The translations under genes were made by a program, and so were the position numbers. From contig JALQUF010000003.1 in NCBI GenBank assembly GCA_023263855.1, positions 20,657 through 84,656 of the forward strand: a DNA stretch of 64,000 nucleotides, written 5' to 3'. Origin of the DNA: Yoonia sp. GTDB taxonomy: Bacteria; Pseudomonadota; Alphaproteobacteria; Rhodobacterales; Rhodobacteraceae. The notes under the pieces were generated by a model that saw only the letters and a list, made by a program, of their open reading frames with translations, had not been told where the DNA came from and made no database searches. This document shows, piece by piece, positions 1 through 7,156 of the stretch. Position 1 is the first letter of the stretch; each line of letters begins with the position of its first letter.

Positions 1-29
1 CGCACCCTTGTCAAAACGGAAACTATCAA

Positions 30-671
30 ATGACACGTATCCTTCCCGGCGTTATCGCCATGGCCACCATTGTTGTGGCGTCCAACATTCTTGTGCAATT
101 CCTCATCCTTGATGGGCTGCTGACCTGGGGGGCCTTCACCTATCCGCTCGCCTTTCTGGTCACGGACGTGATGAACCGGGTCTACGGGCCAAGTGCTGCC
201 CGGAAGGTTGTTTTTTCTGGCTTGGTTGTCGGGATCATTTGTTCGCTGATTGGTAGCCAGATCATGTTGCAAGGCGATGGCTATGAATATCCCGCCGTTG
301 CGTTGCGCATCGCGATAGGATCGGCCACCGCCTTTGTGATCGCACAATTGCTGGACATTGCGGTGTTTCACCGGCTGCGCGACGGCTCATGGTGGAAAGC
401 GCCGTTGGGCAGCACGCTTGTTGGCTCGACCGTTGATACGGCGATCTTTTTTAGCATCGCTTTTGCGTCTGTTTTCAATGGCTTCAGCGCATCCGCGGCG
501 CAAGAGGTGATCTGGGCGCAGGATGCTGCACCCTTTCTCCTGACCGGGCCAGAGATGCCGCTTTGGGTCACTTTGGCTGTCGCTGACTGGGGTGTAAAAC
601 TTTCTATCGCACTGCTTGCTTTGGTGCCATTTCGCATAATCGTTACGCGCCTGCTGCTGCGCGGCGCATAA
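30..671 (+). CDS. yhhQ: Queuosine precursor transporter (YhhQ/VUT family)
   Basis: Inner-membrane importer for queuosine precursors (DUF165/VUT family), which feed synthesis of the queuosine base in tRNA anticodons. The 213-residue product is hydrophobic, with about six membrane segments. It carries the family stretch FLVTDVMNRVYG near residues 42-53 and a conserved TVDTAIFF segment near residue 135. Its length is normal for the family. Only 29 bases of upstream sequence are in the window, so a preQ1 riboswitch or promoter cannot be judged. The gene stands alone on the plus strand and is followed by a structured non-coding stretch. The family assignment is firm; the exact substrate (preQ0, preQ1 or queuine) is inferred from the family. 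Confidence 0.9.
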   Translation: MTRILPGVIAMATIVVASNILVQFLILDGLLTWGAFTYPLAFLVTDVMNRVYGPSAARKVVFSGLVVGIICSLIGSQIMLQGDGYEYPAVALRIAIGSATAFVIAQLLDIAVFHRLRDGSWWKAPLGSTLVGSTVDTAIFFSIAFASVFNGFSASAAQEVIWAQDAAPFLLTGPEMPLWVTLAVADWGVKLSIALLALVPFRIIVTRLLLRGA

Positions 672-742
672 ACACGACATCAGGTATCTTTTTACTTGAA
701 ATATACCAAATCTGTGCGAACCTCCTCTTAGGCGAAACATTT

Positions 743-759
743 GAAAGGAGGTGATCCAG
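743..759 (+). promoter_or_regulatory. Extended Shine-Dalgarno matching the full 16S 3' tail
   Basis: GAAAGGAGGTGATCCAG is the exact reverse complement of the canonical bacterial 16S 3' end (CTGGATCACCTCCTTTC). Ordinary Shine-Dalgarno sequences match 4-7 bases of it. The GTG at 759 begins on the last matched base, 7 nt after GGAGG. Such a long duplex could hold the 30S subunit unusually tightly, or act as a decoy for the anti-Shine-Dalgarno. Confidence 0.7.
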
Positions 760-815
760 TGCATCATGAGGTATTGGAGAAGTGTGTCGGGACAACTTGG
801 GAGGATCGCAGTTAA
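759..815 (+). CDS. Candidate 18-residue peptide
   Basis: A GTG codon spaced ideally behind the extended Shine-Dalgarno opens an 18-codon frame, VHHEVLEKCVGTTWEDRS, ending in TAA. An overlapping alternative starts at ATG 766 in another frame and encodes 21 basic and hydrophobic residues up to TGA at 829-831, but its spacing of 14 nt from GGAGG is poor. The peptide has no signal sequence or recognisable domain. It could be a leader peptide whose translation decides which of the flanking anti-Shine-Dalgarno pairings forms. I do not recognise it. Confidence 0.35.
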   Translation: MHHEVLEKCVGTTWEDRS

Positions 816-882
816 GGCAGCCCTTGGCTGAGATAACCCCAAGGTGGAGATCCTAACCGACCCACCTCCGAAATTCAGGAAA

Positions 883-914
883 GGGCCATCCCACAGCCAG
901 GGGTGGCCCTTTTT
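883..914 (+). terminator. Intrinsic terminator of the short-ORF RNA
   Basis: GGGCCATCCC (883-892) pairs with GGGGTGGCCC (900-909) in a ten-pair stem with one G-T pair. The loop has seven bases and is followed by TTTTTC. This is a textbook rho-independent terminator. It separates the structured RNA from arfB, or attenuates read-through into it. Confidence 0.8.
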
Positions 915-940
915 CTTATGCGTTTTGCCGCGTATGTATG

Positions 941-975
941 GCGTACAGACGCTGTACAGAACCTGTACGTACACC
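941..975 (+). promoter_or_regulatory. Triple 11-base TGTAC repeat before arfB
   Basis: Three units with an 11-base period lie just before the arfB start: CGTACAGACGC, TGTACAGAACC, TGTACGTACAC. The period is about one helical turn, so a protein could bind on one face of the DNA. A near-identical element occurs inverted at 55631-55664 before a HAD hydrolase gene. I do not recognise the cognate regulator. Confidence 0.5.
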
Positions 976-982
976 GGGACAT

Positions 983-1408
983 ATGATGCGGATTAACGAC
1001 CAGATCGAAATCGCCGATTGGGAACTGACGGAAAGCTTTGCGCGCTCCTCGGGGCCTGGCGGGCAGAACGTGAACAAAGTGTCCACCGCGGTGGAACTGC
1101 GGTTCGAGGCCGCGCGGTCCCCGCATTTGACCGACGCGGTCAAAGCTCGACTGCGGCGACTGGCAGGCCAGAAGTGGACCAAGGACGGCGCAGTTGTGAT
1201 TTTCGTGCAAGAAACCCGCAGCCAAGCCCGCAACCGCGAAATCGCGCGCGACCGGCTGGCGGAACTGATCCGCAAAGCACTGGTGGTCGAAAAGCGGCGG
1301 CGGGCGACGCGGCCAACCTATGGGTCGGTCAAGCGGCGGCTGAAGGCGAAGAAGGTGCGCGGGGAAGTGAAGGCGTTGCGGGGGAATGTTGATCCGGATC
1401 GGTCGTAG
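983..1408 (+). CDS. arfB: Alternative ribosome-rescue factor ArfB (YaeJ, peptidyl-tRNA hydrolase)
   Basis: Releases the nascent chain from ribosomes stalled on mRNAs without a stop codon. The 141-residue product carries the class-I release-factor motif GPGGQNVNK with GGQ at residues 26-28. It ends in a basic tail (VKRRLKAKKVRGEVKALRG) of the kind that lies in the empty mRNA channel. An upstream ATG at 938 is in frame, but it would place the TGTAC repeats inside the gene, so ATG 983 or 986 is preferred. It is convergent with rpsL with only 28 bases between them. Upstream lies an RNA with an extreme Shine-Dalgarno match, which may be relevant for a ribosome-rescue gene. Confidence 0.9.
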   Translation: MMRINDQIEIADWELTESFARSSGPGGQNVNKVSTAVELRFEAARSPHLTDAVKARLRRLAGQKWTKDGAVVIFVQETRSQARNREIARDRLAELIRKALVVEKRRRATRPTYGSVKRRLKAKKVRGEVKALRGNVDPDRS

Positions 1409-1426
1409 GGCGGGGCCTGCCCCGCC
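1409..1426. terminator. Hairpin between convergent arfB and rpsL
   Basis: GGCGGGGC (1409-1416) and GCCCCGCC (1419-1426) form a perfect eight-base inverted repeat directly after the arfB stop. It lies 10 bases from the rpsL stop. There is no T tract on either strand, so it may block 3' exonucleases or assist termination rather than act as a canonical terminator. Confidence 0.5.
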
Positions 1427-1436
1427 ATCCCGGAAA

Positions 1437-1808
1437 TTACTTCGGACGCTTCGCGCCGTACTTGGAACGACGTTGCTTACGGTCTTTGACACCTTGGGTA
1501 TCCAGCACACCGCGCAGGATGTGATAACGCACACCCGGAAGGTCTTTTACACGACCGCCGCGGATCAGAACCACAGAGTGTTCCTGAAGGTTGTGGCTTT
1601 CACCGGGGATGTAAGAGATGACCTCAAAGCCGTTTGTGAGGCGCACTTTGGCAACCTTACGCATCGCCGAGTTCGGCTTCTTTGGTGTCGTTGTATAAAC
1701 ACGTGTGCAGACGCCGCGCTTCTGCGGGCAGCCTTCCATGTGCTGAGATTTGGATCGTGTGACTTTTGGCTGGCGCGGCTTGCGGATCAGCTGCTGAATC
1801 GTTGGCAT
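1437..1808 (-). CDS. rpsL: 30S ribosomal protein S12
   Basis: S12 of the decoding centre, 123 residues, essentially full length from [12 protein letters not shown] to the KYGAKRPK tail. The streptomycin-contact segment TPKKPNS (residues 41-47) keeps both lysines, and GGRVKDLPG is intact, so the allele should be drug-sensitive. A 26-codon upstream extension of the frame is not part of the family and was dropped. S12 normally leads the str operon (rpsL-rpsG-fusA). Here the gene downstream is arfB on the opposite strand, so rpsL is a single-gene unit with its own promoter and long leader. Confidence 0.97.
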   Translation of the reverse strand: MPTIQQLIRKPRQPKVTRSKSQHMEGCPQKRGVCTRVYTTTPKKPNSAMRKVAKVRLTNGFEVISYIPGESHNLQEHSVVLIRGGRVKDLPGVRYHILRGVLDTQGVKDRKQRRSKYGAKRPK

Positions 1809-2022
1809 CGTTTGATGTTCCCATCTATTCACATTTTGCGTCCGGCAAACGCGGGTTTCAAAACATGCTTTCACTTCGGAAAGCACAAAAATTCCGCAGT
1901 CGAACCCTTACCGGAGGTTCGGTGCGGTGAGCTCCAGAGGAACAAAGCAGTAAAAGCGCTCGGTTCTTGGCCACTACGTGGTATGATATCGGAACTATGA
2001 GGGTTTCCCCTCAGCCCGGATG
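1809..2022 (-). promoter_or_regulatory. Long 5' leader of rpsL
   Basis: From the predicted promoter at 2028-2056 the rpsL message would have a leader of roughly 210 nt with no supported gene. Two small hairpins are visible: GCTTTC/GAAAGC (1867-1884, loop of six) and CGAACC/GGTTCG (1901-1921). A long structured leader is consistent with translational feedback on a ribosomal-protein gene, but no known S12 or S7 binding site is recognised. Confidence 0.35.
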
Positions 2023-2027
2023 AGCGG

Positions 2028-2056
2028 CGTATAGGGGGAGTCTCTGAGCCTGTCAA
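2028..2056 (-). promoter_or_regulatory. Sigma-70-type promoter for rpsL
   Basis: On the minus strand, TTGACA (2056-2051) is followed after exactly 17 bases by TATACG (2033-2028). The -35 box is consensus and the -10 box is good. It lies about 220 bases before the rpsL start. This is the clearest promoter in the window. Confidence 0.7.
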
Positions 2057-2196
2057 CAGTGGCGCGACCACCATGCGGCACCCCTGTCAGCCCGCCGCGC
2101 GCTTGCGCTGCATGAACCCGAAAACATCAGACGTTATCCTATAGCAATCGGGCATTATTGCCTAACGGCACAGACCCGCTCCATCAGTGACGGCAA

Positions 2197-2214
2197 GGCG
2201 CAAACCTTTGCGCC
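2197..2214 (+). promoter_or_regulatory. Perfect palindrome before the lipoprotein gene
   Basis: GGCGCAAA (2197-2204) and TTTGCGCC (2207-2214), separated by CC, lie 32 bases before the lipoprotein start codon. It could be an operator or a 5' UTR hairpin. Another small repeat (GCAAT/ATTGC, near 2146-2163) precedes it. The rest of 2057-2196 shows nothing I can support. Confidence 0.4.
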
Positions 2215-2246
2215 ATCTGACACACCCCATTGAGATGGAGCCACAC

Positions 2247-2819
2247 ATGAACCCTTTCGCAACCAGCCTGTTTGCCCTTGCCGCCCTGTCTGCCTGCGCA
2301 GCCACGCCCAATGATCCGACCATCAGCGCCTTTGACGTTGACCGCGCCTTTGACGAAGCCCAAAGGATCAGCGACTTGCCCCTGACACGGACCGCAAACC
2401 TGCCTACGGGTGGTGTGACCTACCGCGGGCAATTGGGTGCCGATGTGCGCGGTGATGCCCAAGGCAGCATTCTTGGCGACATGACGATGCGCGTCGATTT
2501 CGCCGACAGCGACGTTGATGGCAATGTCACGAATATCAACCTGATTGATCCCAACGGCATGCCGAACCAACGCTTTGACGGATCGCTGAATATAGATGGC
2601 GCGCAAAACAGCGGACGCATTGAGGCTTTCGCATCAGGTGAAATCACGGGCGTGGACAATGACGGCTTTGAAGTCGACAGCCAGATGCTGTTGACGCTGG
2701 ATGGCGATGTCTATGATGACCTCGGCGGCGGTGATGCGGTCTTTGGTTCTGCCGAAGGGACAGCGCGTGGCGACTTTGATATGGACGTCGATGGCGTCTT
2801 CTTTGGCACGTCTGACTAA
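2247..2819 (+). CDS. Small acidic outer-membrane-type lipoprotein, function unknown
   Basis: The 190-residue product starts with a short hydrophobic signal and a lipobox LSAC, with the lipidated Cys at position 17. The remainder is rich in Asp, Gly and Thr and suggests beta strands: TGGVTYRG, GDMTMRVDFADSDV, SGEITGVDN, GTARGDFDMDVDGVFFG. The pattern resembles the small beta-barrel domain of transferrin-binding-protein-like lipoproteins. A second protein of similar character lies at 62583. ATG 2247 is used because a lipoprotein signal follows directly and a GGAG lies upstream; an in-frame extension to 2187 lacks both. It is convergent with the DMT gene, two bases apart. No specific function is claimed. 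Confidence 0.75.
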   Translation: MNPFATSLFALAALSACAATPNDPTISAFDVDRAFDEAQRISDLPLTRTANLPTGGVTYRGQLGADVRGDAQGSILGDMTMRVDFADSDVDGNVTNINLIDPNGMPNQRFDGSLNIDGAQNSGRIEAFASGEITGVDNDGFEVDSQMLLTLDGDVYDDLGGGDAVFGSAEGTARGDFDMDVDGVFFGTSD

Positions 2820-2821
2820 AG

Positions 2822-3724
2822 CTACCGAATGCGATCCGGCACGACCCGGTGCCGGATCCGCAACTGGGTTTCACGGTAAAGCGTGAAAAGACCAGTCGCC
2901 ACGACGACTGCACCACCCGTCAACGCCAGCGCGTTGGGCCACTCACCAAAGACCAGCACCCCAAGGACCAGCGCAACCAAAAGGCTGGTGTACCGGAACG
3001 GGGCCACGAAACCGATCTCGCCAAAGCGCATGGCACTGACCGATGCAATATAGCCGAAGATCAGAAATGACATGGCACCCGCCAACTGCAGTCCTGATGT
3101 GGTGGTGAACGGCTGCCAAGGGGTGAACATGGACCCCGCAGCCCCCATGCAGGTGACACCGACCGCTGCAATCAGGGCAACAAACACCGACGGCACGTCC
3201 CGCGACATCCGGCGCACGGCAATGTCGCGTAAGGTGACACAGCCGACAGCGGCCAGCGCATAAAGACTAAAGATGTTGAAGTCCGCCCCACCCGGCTGAA
3301 TGATCATGATGACCCCGACAAAGCCCACGAAAATCGCAGTCAGACGGCGCCAGCCCAGCGCCTCGCCCAGAAACAAGGCGGCAGCAAGACTGACGCTCAA
3401 AGGCAACACCTGCAAGATCGCGCTGACATTCGCGATGGGCATATTGAAAAGCGCCGTCAGGAAAAAGAACGTCCCGCCCAACTCACCGGCCGTACGCAGT
3501 AGCAAAAGCCCCCATTCGCGCAGCGGAAAGCGAAACCGCAACTGGCCCAGGATCTTGCACAGGATTGCCAGAAAAACGACCGCCCCCATGCCGCGAAAAA
3601 AGATGGCCTGAAACAACGGGATTTCATCCGACAGCGCCTTCATGAACGCGTCGTTGAACGTATAAGCGCACATCGCCCCCATCATCATGAGCGCGCCGCG
3701 TGTGTTGTCAGAGAACACTGGCAT
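2822..3724 (-). CDS. DMT-superfamily (EamA) transporter
   Basis: Ten-helix inner-membrane protein of 300 residues with two tandem EamA halves, the usual layout of drug/metabolite exporters such as RhtA or YdcZ relatives. Characteristic pieces are the first-half PIANVSAILQVLPLSVSLAAALFLGE and the repeat-like GEIGFVAPFRYTSLLVALVLGVLVFGE in the second half. The substrate cannot be read from the sequence. It lies 38 bases after the universal stress protein gene on the same strand. Its start codon is enclosed in a hairpin (3724-3745), so its translation may depend on ribosomes arriving from the stress gene. Confidence 0.85.
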   Translation of the reverse strand: MPVFSDNTRGALMMMGAMCAYTFNDAFMKALSDEIPLFQAIFFRGMGAVVFLAILCKILGQLRFRFPLREWGLLLLRTAGELGGTFFFLTALFNMPIANVSAILQVLPLSVSLAAALFLGEALGWRRLTAIFVGFVGVIMIIQPGGADFNIFSLYALAAVGCVTLRDIAVRRMSRDVPSVFVALIAAVGVTCMGAAGSMFTPWQPFTTTSGLQLAGAMSFLIFGYIASVSAMRFGEIGFVAPFRYTSLLVALVLGVLVFGEWPNALALTGGAVVVATGLFTLYRETQLRIRHRVVPDRIR

Positions 3725-3745
3725 GGCGCTGTCCTAGCAGCGCCA
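3724..3745 (-). promoter_or_regulatory. Hairpin enclosing the DMT start codon
   Basis: In the minus-strand RNA, TGGCGCTG (3745-3738) pairs with CAGCGCCA (3731-3724). The A of the DMT start codon is the last base of the stem, and the loop carries AGGA, the only candidate Shine-Dalgarno. It could control initiation, or serve as a weak terminator for the upstream usp gene (no T tract). Confidence 0.45.
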
Positions 3746-3762
3746 CTCAGGCAAAACCAGTC

Positions 3763-4170
3763 CTAGCGCAGCACATGCACAGCGCATTTCGCGTGGCGCA
3801 CAACCTTTGCCGCAGTCGAGCCCAGCAGGTAATCCTGCATGTCCGGCTGGTGGCTTGCGACAATAATCAGATCAACATCATTGTTACCGGCATGCCCCAG
3901 GATCGAACGGGATGAATGGCCTTCAACCACGACTGTGGATGCGTTTTCAACGCCGTCGACAAGCGAATTCAGCCCTTCAATGATATCCGCTTTCGCGGCT
4001 TCCATGTGACCCTCGGGCAAGTATTCGGTGGCATATTTGGGCAAATGTTCCATCACATGCAGACAGGTGATCTTGCCGCCTTCGGCGCGCAAAACCTTGG
4101 CGATTTGCATAGCACCTTTTGCATTCCGGTCAGCTTCGAAAGACACGGGGACGAGGATATTCTTGTACAT
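3763..4170 (-). CDS. Universal stress protein, UspA family
   Basis: Single-domain cytoplasmic Usp of 135 residues. It has the N-terminal strand KNILVPVSFE, the central segment VDLIIVASHQPDMQDYLLGSTAAKVVRHAKCAVHVLR and, within it, the G-x(2)-x(9)-G-S/T-type nucleotide loop in modified form (SHQPDMQDYLLGSTA). Proteins of this class bind ATP or AMP and support survival under stress, but the molecular role is usually unknown. It appears to be transcribed with the DMT exporter that follows. A good AGGAAG lies before the ATG. Confidence 0.9.
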   Translation of the reverse strand: MYKNILVPVSFEADRNAKGAMQIAKVLRAEGGKITCLHVMEHLPKYATEYLPEGHMEAAKADIIEGLNSLVDGVENASTVVVEGHSSRSILGHAGNNDVDLIIVASHQPDMQDYLLGSTAAKVVRHAKCAVHVLR

Positions 4171-4244
4171 CTGGGACTTCCTTTATTGGTCGTCCCAACC
4201 GTAATGCGCCGATCACCCCCGCGCCTTGATCTGGGTCACACCCT

Positions 4245-7145
4245 TTAATGCTGTTCGGGCACCAGAATTTCGCGCTTGCCCACATGGTTCGCAGAACTCA
4301 CCACGCCTTCATCTTCCATCTGCTCCACCAGACGCGCGGCCTTGTTATAGCCGATCGCCAGTTTACGCTGGATATATGAGGTCGAACATTTGCGATCCTT
4401 GATCACAATGGCCACGGCCGTGTCGTAAAGCGCGTTTTCGCTGTCGGACCCGTCACCAAGACCAAGCACCATATCTATGCTGCTTTCGGCATCCTCTGAC
4501 GGCCCTTCGACCACGCCTGACATATATTCTGGCGGACCAAAGCCCTTAAGGTGGTTGACGATTTCCTCGACTTCCTCGTCACTGACGAAAGGTCCGTGCA
4601 CACGGGTAATCTTGGACCCACCTGCCATATAAAGCATGTCACCCATGCCCAAAAGCTGCTCGGCCCCCATCTCACCCAAAATCGTGCGGCTGTCGATTTT
4701 CGAAGTCACCTGGAAAGAAATCCTTGTGGGGAAGTTCGCCTTGATCGTACCTGTGATCACATCCACTGATGGACGCTGGGTTGCCATGATCAGGTGAATC
4801 CCCGAGGCCCGCGCCATCTGTGCCAGACGCTGAATACAGGCCTCAATCTCTTTGCCCGCAACCATCATTAGATCGGCCATCTCATCAACGATCACAACGA
4901 TGTAAGGCAGAACCTCTGGCTGGAACTCCTCGGTCTCGAAAATCGGATCGCCGGTTTCATCGTCAAAGCCGGTTTGCACAGTCCGGCTGAACATCTCGCC
5001 CTTGGCCAGCGCGTCTTTCACACGGCCATTGAAACCGTCAATGTTGCGCACGCCCATCTTGGACATCTTGCGATAGCGTTCTTCCATCTCGCCTACGACC
5101 CATTTCAGGGCGACAACCGCCTTCTTGGGATCAGTCACAACAGGCGACAGCAGATGCGGGATGCCGTCATAAACGGAAAGTTCCAGCATCTTGGGGTCAA
5201 TCATGATCATCCGGCACTCTTCGGGCGTCAGCTTATAAAGCAGCGACAGGATCATCGTGTTGATCGCCACCGATTTACCCGAGCCAGTCGTACCCGCGAT
5301 CAGCAAGTGAGGCATCTTCGCAAGGTTCGCGATAATCGGTTCACCGCCAATATCCTTGCCCAGCGCCAATGGCAGCTTCTGGTTGCCGTCACCGAAATCA
5401 CGGTGCGACAGAATTTCACGCAGCACGACCTTTTCGCGGTTCTCGTTTGGCAGTTCGATGCCAATGACAGACCGACCCGGCACGGTAGAGACACGCGCAG
5501 AAAGGGCCGACATGGACCGTGCGATATCATCAGACAGCCCAATCACGCGCGACGCTTTCAAACCGGGCGCAGGTTCAAGTTCGTACATGGTGACAACCGG
5601 ACCGGGGCGGACCGAGACGATCTCTCCCTTCACGCCGTAATCATCCAGCACACTTTCCAACATACGTGCGTTTTCTTCCAAGGCTTCATCGCTCAGATGA
5701 TGGCGCTGGATTTCGATCGGATTGGTCAGCAAGCCCAGCGGCGGGTGCTCATATGAGGCGTATTTGTCGTCAAATGCCAAGGCCGGTTGCGCCTCGGCCT
5801 TGGCCTGTTTGGAAGGCTGCGGCGCACGCTTGGGCGGGTGTTGCACCACGCTGCGCGGCTCGGGCGCAGGCGGCGCAACAGGCGGCGTTGGCACATGCGC
5901 TTTGGGGATGGGCATATGGGGTGCAGCCATGCGCGGGGCTTCTTCGATATCTTCGACCAAAGGTTCTTCCGCGATCTGGTCTTCACTGCGCGCATCAAAC
6001 ACCAAAGGTTGCGGACCGCGGCCCGCAGTCAACGCAGGTTCAATCCGCACACCGGTTGGCGAAGGCGGCACAGCGCGGCTCTTGATTGCATCGGCAATCC
6101 GGGCGCTGACGCGGTCAGTGTCGCCTGCGGCAGGCAATGTACGGGTCACAGGCTCCTGCGTGACCAATTCAGGTTCCGGCATCGGGTCATTACGTTTCAG
6201 CAACCCCGAAAGGAAACCGCCCTGTGGCTCGGGTGCTGCCGTGCGGGCCGGCGCGGAAAGTGGCGGTGCAGGCGGCATTTTAGGCGCGGTCAGAGGTGGC
6301 TCGCTGGTGGGCACGACAGGGTTGGCCCGCACGACAGCAGCCGCACGTGTGCGCGGATCAGCATGCAGCGGCGGCACTGAGAAAGGATCACCCAACGCTG
6401 GCTCTTCGGCACGGGCGGCGCGGGTTTCAAGCATCTGTTCACGGCGGGCTTGCACCGTCGCGGTCACGCCCTGCGCTGCCTGCGCCGACAGTGCCGCCCC
6501 TTTGCCCATCACACGCAAAAGCGCGGCATAAAGCATCACTGTGCCCAACAGAACGAAACGACCAGCGACTTTCAGTTCCGGCTTGGTGAACCCAAGGACC
6601 AGCGCCATCAGCGCCAGCAAAGCGACGCCTGTCACTAGTGACAACAGCTTGACCCCAAAGATCGCCCCGACAGGCACAATCGTCAGGATCACGCCCAAAA
6701 CCGTATCGCCGAACAGGCCACCCAGACCAAAGTTGGCTGGCCACTCAAGGCCGGGTGTCAGCGTTGCGGCGTGCACGGACGCCACAATAATCGCGACAGG
6801 CGCAAAGATCATTCGGCCAATCGCGCGCTCTTGCCCGTGGTGCATCACAAAGCGCAGACCCCACATCATCAAAACAAGTGGCACAACCCAAACGCCAAGA
6901 CCGATCACCATCATCAAAGGCGCGGCAACAGAGGCCCCGAAATGCCCCAACCAGTTCTGCACTGGGGCATCGGTTGCGGAAATCCAGCTTGGATCATTGG
7001 GGGAATAGCTGCCCACCATCGCGGCAATCAGCAGGCCCACAAAAATCAGACCAAGGCCCAAAAGCTCTTTGGTGCGCTTTTCAATCGCTGCCTGCGTGGT
7101 GCTGTCCAAAAGCGGGTCGCGCCGCCGGGATTGGTAAGATGCCAT
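4245..7145 (-). CDS. ftsK: DNA translocase FtsK
   Basis: Septal DNA pump that resolves chromosome dimers during division. The 966-residue protein has an N-terminal membrane domain of about four helices, then a Pro/Ala-rich linker (roughly residues 280-480). The RecA-like motor follows with Walker A GTTGSGKS near residue 620, Walker [12 protein letters not shown] and the [13 protein letters not shown] segment. A C-terminal winged-helix gamma domain (last 65 residues, [25 protein letters not shown]) reads KOPS DNA signals. The frame continues 57 codons upstream but that part is not FtsK-like; ATG 7145 gives the family start. It follows the aminotransferase gene by 11 bases on the same strand. 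Confidence 0.97.
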   Translation of the reverse strand: MASYQSRRRDPLLDSTTQAAIEKRTKELLGLGLIFVGLLIAAMVGSYSPNDPSWISATDAPVQNWLGHFGASVAAPLMMVIGLGVWVVPLVLMMWGLRFVMHHGQERAIGRMIFAPVAIIVASVHAATLTPGLEWPANFGLGGLFGDTVLGVILTIVPVGAIFGVKLLSLVTGVALLALMALVLGFTKPELKVAGRFVLLGTVMLYAALLRVMGKGAALSAQAAQGVTATVQARREQMLETRAARAEEPALGDPFSVPPLHADPRTRAAAVVRANPVVPTSEPPLTAPKMPPAPPLSAPARTAAPEPQGGFLSGLLKRNDPMPEPELVTQEPVTRTLPAAGDTDRVSARIADAIKSRAVPPSPTGVRIEPALTAGRGPQPLVFDARSEDQIAEEPLVEDIEEAPRMAAPHMPIPKAHVPTPPVAPPAPEPRSVVQHPPKRAPQPSKQAKAEAQPALAFDDKYASYEHPPLGLLTNPIEIQRHHLSDEALEENARMLESVLDDYGVKGEIVSVRPGPVVTMYELEPAPGLKASRVIGLSDDIARSMSALSARVSTVPGRSVIGIELPNENREKVVLREILSHRDFGDGNQKLPLALGKDIGGEPIIANLAKMPHLLIAGTTGSGKSVAINTMILSLLYKLTPEECRMIMIDPKMLELSVYDGIPHLLSPVVTDPKKAVVALKWVVGEMEERYRKMSKMGVRNIDGFNGRVKDALAKGEMFSRTVQTGFDDETGDPIFETEEFQPEVLPYIVVIVDEMADLMMVAGKEIEACIQRLAQMARASGIHLIMATQRPSVDVITGTIKANFPTRISFQVTSKIDSRTILGEMGAEQLLGMGDMLYMAGGSKITRVHGPFVSDEEVEEIVNHLKGFGPPEYMSGVVEGPSEDAESSIDMVLGLGDGSDSENALYDTAVAIVIKDRKCSTSYIQRKLAIGYNKAARLVEQMEDEGVVSSANHVGKREILVPEQH

Positions 7146-7156
7146 ACTGTTCGTCC

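Larger units (their letters stand above)
720..914 (+). ncRNA. Structured short-ORF RNA with 16S-complementary Shine-Dalgarno and alternative pairings
   Basis: The stretch between yhhQ and arfB is not a normal spacer. It holds in order: ACCTCCT (720-726); an extended Shine-Dalgarno AAAGGAGGTGATCCAG (744-759); a short ORF (759-815); a hairpin with six-base arms CCTTGG/CCAAGG (822-827 with 839-844); CACCTCC (863-869); and an intrinsic terminator (883-914). ACCTCCT can pair with AGGAGGT (746-752) and CACCTCC can pair with GGAGGTG (747-753), so the two pairings exclude each other. A possible -10 box (TATACC, 702-707) would start transcription near 713. The arrangement looks like a small RNA or a switchable leader of about 200 nt. 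The pairings are visible in the sequence; transcription and function are inferred. It may belong to a catalogued RNA family that I cannot check. Confidence 0.55.

Noticed and set aside
1-29. preQ1 riboswitch before yhhQ
   Set aside because: Only 29 bases are available and they show no aptamer pattern; cannot be assessed.
743-759. Remnant of a reversed 16S rRNA gene
   Set aside because: The match stops exactly at the 3' tail sequence used in Shine-Dalgarno pairing; bases beyond 759 do not continue into helix 45, and a spaced start codon follows.
387-974. Long open frame on the minus strand opposite yhhQ and the structured RNA
   Set aside because: It crosses the terminator and the 16S-complementary element, has no family features and mirrors the codon structure of yhhQ; a frame shadow.
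5722-6531. Plus-strand frame of 269 codons inside ftsK
   Set aside because: It is antisense to the Pro/Ala-rich FtsK linker; GC-rich bias keeps all frames open there. No domain is visible.
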